A DNA stretch of 11,375 nucleotides, from the NCBI GenBank assembly GCA_950071875.1, contig CATMNW010000047.1:1-11375 (forward strand), in the 5' to 3' direction. Position 1 is the stretch's first letter. Each line of letters opens with the position of its first letter. The DNA is from an uncultured Erythrobacteraceae bacterium. Lineage in GTDB: Bacteria > Pseudomonadota > Alphaproteobacteria > Sphingomonadales > Sphingomonadaceae. This document shows positions 6,452 through 11,375 of this stretch, piece by piece. The position numbers and the translations under genes were made by a program. The notes under the pieces were generated by a model. That model had not been told where the DNA came from. It was given only the letters and a program-made list of their open reading frames with translations, and did not search any database.

Positions 6452-7852
6452 ATGGCCACCCTCGCGCCGCACCAACCCGTCGAAGCCACGCCTGCCCACT
6501 GGACCGAAGGTAATCCGGCGCCTGACGCCCTTGCGCATATCCCTGGTGAGGGCGGCTGGCCGATTGTCGGCAACACGTTCAAGATGCTGGCCGACCCGCA
6601 TGGCATGGCGAAAAAGATGGTTGCCAAGTACGGCAAAGTTTACAGGAACAGGGCGTTCGGTGGCTGGAACGTCGCCTTGATCGGTGCGGATGCGAACGAA
6701 CTCGTGCTGTTCGACCGCGAAAAGCTGTTTTCGAGCGAACAGGGCTGGGGACCGATCCTCGACCAGTTGTTTCCCCGCGGGTTGATGCTGATGGATTTCG
6801 ACCATCACCGCATGGATCGCCGCGCGCTGTCGATCGCGTTCAAGCCCGGCCCGATGCGCCATTATTCGGGCGCGCTGAACCGCGGCATCGCAAGGCGAAT
6901 GGACGAGTGGGGCGCGGGCGAGATGGAGTTCTACCCCGCGATCAAGGAACTTACGCTCGATCTTGCCGCCGACAGCTTCATCGGCATTCCCTGGGGGCCC
7001 GAAGCGGACACGATCAACCGCGCCTTCGTCGACATGGTGCAGGCGAGCGTCGCGCCGGTGCGCAAGCCGCTGCCCTTCACGCAGATGAAGAAGGGCGTCG
7101 ACGGCCGCGCCTATCTGGTGGACTATTTCACCAAGGAAACGCATCGCCGCCGCGCCGAAGGCGGAGGGCAGGACATGTTCAGCCAGTTCGCCACGGCGGA
7201 ATACGACGACGGCAGCCTGATGCCGGTCGACGAAGTGGTCGACCACATGAACTTCCTGATGATGGCAGCGCATGACACGATTACGTCCAGCGCCACCTCG
7301 CTTCTCTGGCTTTTGGCAAAGAACCCCGAATGGCAGGACAAGCTGCGCGCCGAGATCGAAAGCGTGACCGGCGGTGTCGACGCAGACGGGCGGGTGCGTG
7401 ACCTCGCTTACGAAGATCTCGGCAAGCTCGACCTGACGGAGATGGCCTTCAAGGAAGCGCTGCGCTTCATCCCGCCGGTCCCCTCGATGCCGCGCCGCGC
7501 GCTGCGCGAATTCGAATTCGGCGGATACACGATCCCGGCAGGAACGCCGGTGGGTATCAACATTCACTGGACGCATCATAGCGAAGAATACTGGGACGAA
7601 CCGGAAAAGTTCGATCCCATGCGCTTCACGCCCGACAAGGTGAAGGCACGGCACAAATATGCCTGGGTCCCCTTCGGCGGTGGCGCACACATGTGCCTCG
7701 GCCTCCACTTCGCTTACATGCAGGTGAAGATCCTGATGGCGCAGATGCTCCCGCGCTACCGCGTGGAACTGTCAGCTGGCGATCCGGAATGGCAGGCCTG
7801 GCCGATCCCCAAGCCGAAAGACGGACTGAAGCTCACTCTCAAACCGCTTTGA
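6452..7852 (+). CDS. Cytochrome P450
   Basis: This is a soluble haem-thiolate monooxygenase of 466 residues, a normal bacterial length. All P450 hallmarks are present. The I-helix motif AAHDTITSS (272-280) carries the acid-Thr pair for oxygen activation. The ExxR of helix K is EALR (335-338), the meander motif is FDPMRF (387-392), and the haem loop FGGGAHMCLG (408-417) carries the proximal Cys415. The N-terminus (IPGEGGWPIVGNTFKML, 30-46) is the Pro-rich entry seen in many P450s, with no membrane anchor. The pattern around residues 100-140 (FPRGLMLMDFDHHRMDRRAL and on to the SGALN stretch) recalls the CYP120/CYP26/CYP51-like group, but I cannot assign a CYP family. No ferredoxin or ferredoxin reductase gene is adjacent, so electrons must come from elsewhere. 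It has its own ribosome-binding site and a probable operator, so it is likely regulated separately from hemH. The substrate is unknown. Confidence 0.93.
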   Translation: MATLAPHQPVEATPAHWTEGNPAPDALAHIPGEGGWPIVGNTFKMLADPHGMAKKMVAKYGKVYRNRAFGGWNVALIGADANELVLFDREKLFSSEQGWGPILDQLFPRGLMLMDFDHHRMDRRALSIAFKPGPMRHYSGALNRGIARRMDEWGAGEMEFYPAIKELTLDLAADSFIGIPWGPEADTINRAFVDMVQASVAPVRKPLPFTQMKKGVDGRAYLVDYFTKETHRRRAEGGGQDMFSQFATAEYDDGSLMPVDEVVDHMNFLMMAAHDTITSSATSLLWLLAKNPEWQDKLRAEIESVTGGVDADGRVRDLAYEDLGKLDLTEMAFKEALRFIPPVPSMPRRALREFEFGGYTIPAGTPVGINIHWTHHSEEYWDEPEKFDPMRFTPDKVKARHKYAWVPFGGGAHMCLGLHFAYMQVKILMAQMLPRYRVELSAGDPEWQAWPIPKPKDGLKLTLKPL

Positions 7853-7897
7853 TTTCCGAGCCGAAGGCGCGGCCAGCGCGACTGCGCGCCCGCAGCG

Positions 7898-7915
7898 GGT
7901 GCGGCTTGCCGCACC
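7898..7915. terminator. Hairpin GGTGCGGC-TT-GCCGCACC
   Basis: This perfect 8-base inverted repeat has a two-base centre and lies 45 bases after the P450 stop. Its high GC gives a stable stem, but no T-run follows on either strand, so it is not a classical intrinsic terminator. It could end or protect transcripts from the P450 side, or be part of a repeat element. Confidence 0.35.
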
Positions 7916-7926
7916 TCTAGCGAGGA

Positions 7927-7948
7927 CGAGCCGACGGATGTCGGCTCG
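7927..7948. terminator. Hairpin CGAGCCGAC-GGAT-GTCGGCTCG, possible two-way terminator
   Basis: A perfect 9-base stem with a 4-base loop lies 3 bases beyond the SDHAF4 stop, between convergent genes, which is the place for a shared terminator. A clear T-run is missing on both sides, so termination efficiency is uncertain. Confidence 0.45.
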
Positions 7949-7951
7949 CAA

Positions 7952-8116
7952 TCAAAAGTCGATAGCGATTCCGTCCTTCACCCAGTCGCCGTAGCGCGTC
8001 GGGCTGAGGTCTTCCTCGTCCTTGGCCTTCTTCGGCGGGGGAGGAGGATCGTTGGTCCAGTGCGAGGGCTTCTCGAAGCCGTCGGGACGTTTGGTGGCGC
8101 GCTCGGTCATATTCAT
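7952..8116 (-). CDS. Succinate dehydrogenase assembly factor 4 (DUF1674)
   Basis: This is a 54-residue protein of the SDHAF4/DUF1674 family. In mitochondria and alphaproteobacteria these proteins bind the flavinylated SdhA subunit and help its assembly into complex II. The C-terminal signature is plain: LSPTRYGDWVKDGIAIDF (37-54) matches the family's PTRYGDWE...G...DF ending. A short Pro run (PPPPP, 24-28) and charged KKAKDEED precede it. The ATG at 8116 is chosen as the first Met of MNMTER; the ATG at 8110, two codons on, is an equal alternative. Neither has a clear Shine-Dalgarno. The frame stays open upstream, but that extension is antisense to rsmB. It is divergent from the methyltransferase gene (51 bases apart) and converges on the P450 gene. 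Confidence 0.88.
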   Translation of the reverse strand: MNMTERATKRPDGFEKPSHWTNDPPPPPKKAKDEEDLSPTRYGDWVKDGIAIDF

Positions 8117-8167
8117 AGAATGCGCAGGCTGGCGCGCGGTTTCAAGTGCGCGTAAGGCGCGCAGCCG
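8117..8167. promoter_or_regulatory. Divergent gap between SDHAF4 and rsmB genes
   Basis: Only 51 bases separate the two starts, so the promoters must overlap each other or the coding sequences. No -10 or -35 pair stands out. AAGG at 8154-8157, 10 bases before the ATG at 8168, is the likely ribosome-binding site of the methyltransferase. Confidence 0.3.
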
Positions 8168-9403
8168 ATGGCACAACCCCAAGGTATCCATGCCCGCCGC
8201 GCTGCGCTGCGCCTGCTCGATGCAGTGCTGCGCCGAGGCGAGACGCTCGACATCGCCTTCAATGGCGCGACCAAGGACGTGCGCAAGTTCGAGGACAAGG
8301 CGCTCGCCAGGGCTATTGCCAGCGAAGTGCTGCGCTGGCTGGTCGACCTCGATGCACTGATCGACAGCGCGACGAAGAAGCCGCTGCCCGACGATGCAAA
8401 GGCGCGCACGGTGCTGCGCATGATGCTCGCCCAGTGGCTGAGGCTCGGAACGCCGCCGCACGCGGTGGTTGCGACCGGGCTCGACATGCTCGCGGGCGGC
8501 CCGCGAAGGCTGGCCCATGGCGTGTTCTCGACGCTGACAGGGCGCGAAGCCTCACTGCCCGAAGTGCCGACCCTGCCGTTCGAAGTCGCCCGACGCTGGG
8601 CAGAGCGCGGTCCTGCCATCGCCGCTGGTCTCGCCGTTCCGCCGCCGCTCGATCTGACCCTGCGCGATCCTGCCGAGACGGAGCAGTGGAAGGTCCAGTT
8701 ATCTGCCGACTGCCTGACGCCCGGCCATGTGCGCCTGCCGCGCGGCGAAAACGTCGAGAAACTGCCCGGGTTCGCCGATGGCGCGTGGTGGGTGCAGGAC
8801 CTCGCTGCTTCGCTGCCGGCCCGCCTGCTGGGTAAAGGTGAGGGGCGCCATGTGCTCGACCTGTGCGCTGCGCCCGGAGGCAAGACGCTGCAGCTTGCGG
8901 CGCAGGGCTGGCAGGTCACTGCGCTCGATATCTCCAAGCGCCGCCTCGACTTGTTGAAGGAAAACCTGAAGCGCACGGGCCTGAAAGCCGGAACCATCCG
9001 CGCAGACGCACTGAAGTGGGAGCCGAAGCACCGGTTCGACGCGATCCTGCTCGATGCACCCTGCACCGCGACCGGTACTGCCCGCCGCCATCCCGATGTC
9101 ATCCACCGTATCGGTGCACGGCAGATCGAGGAAATGGCCGAGCTACAGGCAGCCCTGCTCGAACGCGCACAAAACTGGCTCAAGCCCGGCGGGACGCTGG
9201 TCTACGCAACTTGTTCGCTGGAAAAGGAAGAAGGGGAGCGGCAGACCGAAAACGTCTCACTCACACCTGTCCCCGTGACCCGCGAAGAATTGCCCGCGGG
9301 CCTCGGGCCAACACGAGATGGCTGGCTCCGTACCGATCCGGGAATGCTCGCGGACGAAGGTGGCCTCGACGGCTTCTTCATCGCCCGCTGGCGCGCCGGC
9401 TAG
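8168..9403 (+). CDS. rsmB: RsmB-type 16S rRNA (cytosine-5) methyltransferase
   Basis: This is a SAM-dependent RNA m5C methyltransferase of the RsmB/NOL1/NOP2/Sun family; RsmB modifies C967 of E. coli 16S rRNA. The product has 411 residues. Residues 1 to about 130 form a NusB-like RNA-binding domain (RRAALRLLDAVLRRGETLD near the start). The methyltransferase domain follows: the SAM-binding LDLCAAPGGKT (230-240), the acidic end of the next strand in ALDIS (252-256), DAPCTATGT (297-304, Cys299 for product release) and ATCSLEKEE (347-355, catalytic Cys349). The tail has the usual GLDGFFIARW ending. RsmB is the best assignment because of the NusB domain, but a paralogous rRNA m5C methyltransferase cannot be excluded without alignment. 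It converges on the renalase-like gene, with a 28-base gap and no clear terminator. Confidence 0.9.
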   Translation: MAQPQGIHARRAALRLLDAVLRRGETLDIAFNGATKDVRKFEDKALARAIASEVLRWLVDLDALIDSATKKPLPDDAKARTVLRMMLAQWLRLGTPPHAVVATGLDMLAGGPRRLAHGVFSTLTGREASLPEVPTLPFEVARRWAERGPAIAAGLAVPPPLDLTLRDPAETEQWKVQLSADCLTPGHVRLPRGENVEKLPGFADGAWWVQDLAASLPARLLGKGEGRHVLDLCAAPGGKTLQLAAQGWQVTALDISKRRLDLLKENLKRTGLKAGTIRADALKWEPKHRFDAILLDAPCTATGTARRHPDVIHRIGARQIEEMAELQAALLERAQNWLKPGGTLVYATCSLEKEEGERQTENVSLTPVPVTREELPAGLGPTRDGWLRTDPGMLADEGGLDGFFIARWRAG

Positions 9404-9431
9404 GCCTTCAAGCGACTGAGTGGCAGCAGGA

Positions 9432-10370
9432 TTAACCTGCCGTGCCTATCGCCTCCGCCAGTTCCAGTCCGGACAGGTAAGCTGCTTCGACGCGGGGCGC
9501 GATCAGCCAGTCGCCGCATACGCCGACTTTGTTCCGGCTGTCCCACCAATGCCCTTCAGCCGCGCTGCCGGACCTGGCATAGCGCCAGCGGTGCGCGGTC
9601 TTCGTGAGAACCGGCGGAAGGTCTCCGCCGACCTGATTGGTGAAAGCGCCAAGCAAGACTGCCGCGACCGAAGCGGCATCGTCTTCCAGGTGCTGGCGTG
9701 ACCACGCCGGTGAACCTTGCACGACCCAGCATTCGTCGGATTCGCGACCCGGCTTGCTGTTGTTCCGTGCAGCCCAGCCGATCGGTCCGTCCTCGCGAAT
9801 GGTATCGCCTTGGAACTGCACCGGGCTTTCGAAGGCGACCATCAGGGTCCAGCACGGGTCGGATACGGTGCGCGCGGCAAGGTCCGATGCGACGGGTGCA
9901 AGCTCCGACAAGAGGGGCGCCGCCTGTTCGGCGGGCACCGCTACGACCACTGTGTCGAAACGGGCGTCGGGAGTGCCTTCGCCCACCAATTGCCAGCCAC
10001 CGTCGGCAGGTTCGATGGCTTCGACCCTTGTCCCGAACCGGACATCGAGGCCGTCACTCATGGCTTTGAGAGGGGCATTCATTGCGGGGGTGCCGACCCA
10101 CGCATCCTTGCCTGCCGTGTCCCAGCGGGCGACGACGCCCATTTGCTCCCACTCGTCGACCTGCGTCTGGAAACGCTGGTCGCGCGCCGTGAAATACTGC
10201 GCGCCGTGATCGAAGCGCAAGGTGCGTCCTTCGTGCTCGATCCGGCGCGACGCCATGCGTCCGCCCGGTCCGCGCCCCTTGTCGAACAGGACCACGTCAT
10301 GGCCGAGCGCGGCCAGCCGCCTGGCGCAGCTCATTCCGGCCATTCCGGCCCCTATCATCGCAACGTTCAC
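9432..10370 (-). CDS. Renalase-like FAD/NAD(P)-binding oxidoreductase
   Basis: This is a 312-residue flavoprotein of the bacterial renalase-like/amine-oxidase-related group (COG3380 type). The dinucleotide-binding fold begins at once: MIGAGMAGMSCARRLAALG (5-23), with Asp30 ending the second strand, followed by KGRGPGGRMASRR (31-43). DHGAQYFTARD (54-64) is the characteristic second motif of these proteins. GVCGDWLIAPRVEAAYLSG near the C-terminus is the second FAD contact. Bacterial renalases oxidise dihydro forms of NAD(P) with wrong hydride positions; whether this one does is unknown. The start is GTG at 10370; an in-frame ATG four codons later would cut into the nucleotide-binding strand. 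It lies 12 bases after msrA and is probably co-transcribed, which hints at redox damage repair, but that is inference. Confidence 0.85.
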   Translation of the reverse strand: MNVAMIGAGMAGMSCARRLAALGHDVVLFDKGRGPGGRMASRRIEHEGRTLRFDHGAQYFTARDQRFQTQVDEWEQMGVVARWDTAGKDAWVGTPAMNAPLKAMSDGLDVRFGTRVEAIEPADGGWQLVGEGTPDARFDTVVVAVPAEQAAPLLSELAPVASDLAARTVSDPCWTLMVAFESPVQFQGDTIREDGPIGWAARNNSKPGRESDECWVVQGSPAWSRQHLEDDAASVAAVLLGAFTNQVGGDLPPVLTKTAHRWRYARSGSAAEGHWWDSRNKVGVCGDWLIAPRVEAAYLSGLELAEAIGTAG

Positions 10371-10382
10371 CGGCAGGACTTC

Positions 10383-10919
10383 TCAGGCGTCATCCTTGAG
10401 GTATTTCTGGAAGCTCTTGCGCAATTTCATCAGCTTGGGGGGTATGACCGCCAGGCAGTACGGATTGCGCTGGCCTTCGCCCTCCCAGTATTCCTGATGA
10501 TAATCTTCCGCCGGGTACCATTCCCCGGTTTCCACGGTGGTGACGGCTTCCTGGCCGGGATGGTCTTCGTTCCAGCGAGTAATTGCCGCGTGCGCTTCAT
10601 CTTCCTGCCCTTCGAGCGGGAAAATGGCGCTGCGATATTGCGTGCCGACATCATTGCCCTGCCGGTTGAGCTGGGTCGGGTCGTGCGTGCCCATGAACAC
10701 ATCGAGAAGCTGGGCCAGCGAAATTTGCGTATCGTCGAAGGTAACCCGCACGCCTTCGGCATGGCCCGTGTTGCCGCTGCACACTTCCTTGTAAGTGGGG
10801 TCGGGCTGGTGCCCGCCGATATAACCGCTCTCGACCTCGCTTACGCCGATCACGTCTTTCATTACCGCCTCGGTGCACCAGAAGCATCCACCGGCAACGA
10901 TTGCCTGCTGTGTAGCCAT
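10383..10919 (-). CDS. msrA: Peptide-methionine (S)-S-oxide reductase MsrA
   Basis: MsrA reduces the S form of methionine sulfoxide in proteins and free methionine, using thioredoxin. The 178-residue product has the catalytic motif GCFWCTE (11-17, nucleophile Cys12). It also has GYIGGHQPDPTYKEVCSGNTGHAE (32-55, in part), GTQYRSAIF (92-100) and PAEDYHQEYW (136-145). A C-terminal Cys in NPYC (Cys155) is a candidate resolving cysteine. There is no signal peptide, so it is cytoplasmic. The ATG at 10919 has AGGAG (10935-10931) upstream with an 11-base spacer, slightly long. It is first gene of a two-gene unit with the renalase-like protein. A candidate promoter lies just upstream. Confidence 0.96.
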   Translation of the reverse strand: MATQQAIVAGGCFWCTEAVMKDVIGVSEVESGYIGGHQPDPTYKEVCSGNTGHAEGVRVTFDDTQISLAQLLDVFMGTHDPTQLNRQGNDVGTQYRSAIFPLEGQEDEAHAAITRWNEDHPGQEAVTTVETGEWYPAEDYHQEYWEGEGQRNPYCLAVIPPKLMKLRKSFQKYLKDDA

Positions 10920-10948
10920 GTCTCGTCAGTCTCCTAATCTTCGAGGGC

Positions 10949-10977
10949 GAGATAGGAAGCCGCCCGGCACTTGTCAT
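10949..10977 (-). promoter_or_regulatory. Candidate promoter of msrA
   Basis: On the minus strand, ATGACA (10977-10972, one mismatch from TTGACA) is followed after exactly 17 bases by TATCTC (10954-10949). The -10 match is only partial (TAT conserved). The position, about 30 bases before the msrA ATG with the ribosome-binding site in between, is right for a housekeeping promoter. Confidence 0.4.
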
Positions 10978-11017
10978 CCACCCGGTGCGCGTTCAGACAG
11001 CCTCACGGAAATTTCCG

Positions 11018-11070
11018 GAGGAGAGAAACGATGCGCCTGATGATGACTGCCGCCGCCGCCCTGCTTGTAG
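11018..11070 (+). pseudogene. Signal-peptide-like start, truncated at a junction
   Basis: A very good ribosome-binding site, GGAGGAGAG (11017-11025 region), lies just before the ATG at 11031. The frame opens MRLMMTAAAALLV, the beginning of a typical Sec signal peptide or lipoprotein leader. From about 11066 the frame turns into an Arg-rich sequence (FLRRFHRRILGRL) with no cleavage site and stops at 11187-11189, inside the FabA-like sequence read in another frame. The natural reading is that a secreted-protein gene starts here and is cut off after about 12 codons. A real 52-residue protein is possible but unlikely. Confidence 0.5.
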
Positions 11071-11118
11071 TACACGTCGCCAAACCAGGTTTTCTGCGCC
11101 GCTTCCATCGCCGCATTC

Positions 11119-11375
11119 TCGGCCGGCTGGTCCGGATCGCCCGGCAAGGGCCGCGCGCTCGGTGTTGGCGAAGTGAAGTTCACCGGTGAGATCACGCCGG
11201 ACAAGAAGCTCGTCAAATACGTCATCGACATCAAACGGGTGCGCCGCGGCAAGCTCAATCTCGGCATTGCCGATGGCCGCGTCTATGTCGACGGCGAACA
11301 TGTCTACACCGCGCTCGACATGAAGGTCGGCCTCAAGAATGTGATGGATGGCGAAGCCGGGATTCCGGGCGCTTG
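11119..11375 (+). pseudogene. fabA: C-terminal fragment of a FabA-type hydroxyacyl-ACP dehydratase
   Basis: FabA (3-hydroxydecanoyl-ACP dehydratase/isomerase) introduces the double bond of unsaturated fatty acids. Read in frame from 11119, the sequence gives AGWSGSPGKGRALGVGEVKF, then FTGEITPDKKLVKYVIDIKR, LNLGIADGRVYVDG and YTALDMKVGL. The match to the C-terminal half of FabA (GRALGVGEVKFTG, KR, MGLADG.V.VDG, YTA.DLKVGL in E. coli) is strong. About the first 100 residues, with the catalytic His and the CHFPGDPVMPGC-type motif, are absent. The frame is closed upstream by TAG at 11068-11070, with no start codon before the GEV valine codon at 11173. The window ends in TG just after the Ala of PGA, so the stop codon TGA probably straddles the edge. 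It is either a broken gene copy or a chimeric join; in neither form can it make active FabA. Confidence 0.72.

Larger units (their letters stand above)
7853..7951. other. Gap between convergent genes with GC-rich hairpins
   Basis: These 99 bases separate the stops of the P450 gene and the SDHAF4 gene. They hold no plausible gene but several GC-rich inverted repeats, the two strongest of which are listed separately. The stretch from about 7857 to 7950 may be one copy of a dispersed intergenic element; that cannot be judged from a single copy. Confidence 0.5.

Noticed and set aside
6449..7708. A 419-codon open frame antisense to the P450 gene
   Set aside because: The plus strand encodes a complete P450 with all motifs. 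The antisense product is rich in His, Arg and Ala with no recognisable domain, as expected for the complement of GC-biased codons.
8113..9183. A long minus-strand open frame inside rsmB
   Set aside because: It is a low-complexity Ser/Arg-rich translation opposite a methyltransferase with intact catalytic motifs.
1..11375. Mobile elements, CRISPR arrays, defence genes, tRNA or rRNA
   Set aside because: No transposase, integrase, direct-repeat array, toxin-antitoxin pair or structured RNA gene was recognised; apart from the right end the gene content is housekeeping.

Overview
The window is high-GC, densely packed bacterial chromosome. It most resembles an alphaproteobacterium of the order Sphingomonadales, probably near Erythrobacteraceae. 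This placement rests on protein style (a shortened Mrp with a reduced N-terminal domain, SDHAF4/DUF1674 beside an RsmB-type methyltransferase, hflK-hflC divergent from mrp) and is an inference, not a database result. No tRNA, rRNA, CRISPR array, insertion sequence or phage gene was seen.

Layout. (1) 74-2030, minus strand: hflK and hflC, one base apart, encode the membrane SPFH complex that modulates FtsH. (2) 2031-2148: a short divergent promoter region. (3) 2149-6412, plus strand: an overlapping three-gene unit, mrp (Fe-S carrier ATPase), a Tat-signal-bearing molybdopterin oxidoreductase large subunit of the isoquinoline 1-oxidoreductase beta (IorB) type, and hemH (ferrochelatase). The start and stop codons overlap at both joints, so translation is probably coupled. 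(4) 6418-7852: a cytochrome P450 gene preceded by a perfect 6-6-6 inverted repeat that looks like a repressor operator over the -10 region. (5) 7853-7951: a gap between convergent genes with two strong hairpins. (6) 7952-8116, minus: a small succinate dehydrogenase assembly factor (SDHAF4/DUF1674). (7) 8168-9403, plus: an RsmB-type RNA m5C methyltransferase. (8) 9432-10919, minus: msrA followed by a renalase-like FAD protein, 12 bases apart. (9) 10920-11375: a regulatory gap, then a strong ribosome-binding site and signal-peptide-like start that does not continue into a sensible protein, then the C-terminal part of a FabA-type dehydratase in another frame, without its start or catalytic N-terminal half.

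How the genes fit together. Most are housekeeping genes for membrane proteolysis, iron-sulfur cluster delivery, haem synthesis, succinate dehydrogenase maturation, ribosomal RNA modification and repair of oxidised methionine. The mrp-IorB-hemH unit joins Fe-S, molybdenum-enzyme and haem functions, and the next gene encodes a haem enzyme (P450). The parts most worth a second look are the molybdopterin subunit with no adjacent Fe-S partner and altered cofactor-site motifs, the P450 operator, and the broken or chimeric right end. I found no clear evidence of a wholly new multi-gene system.
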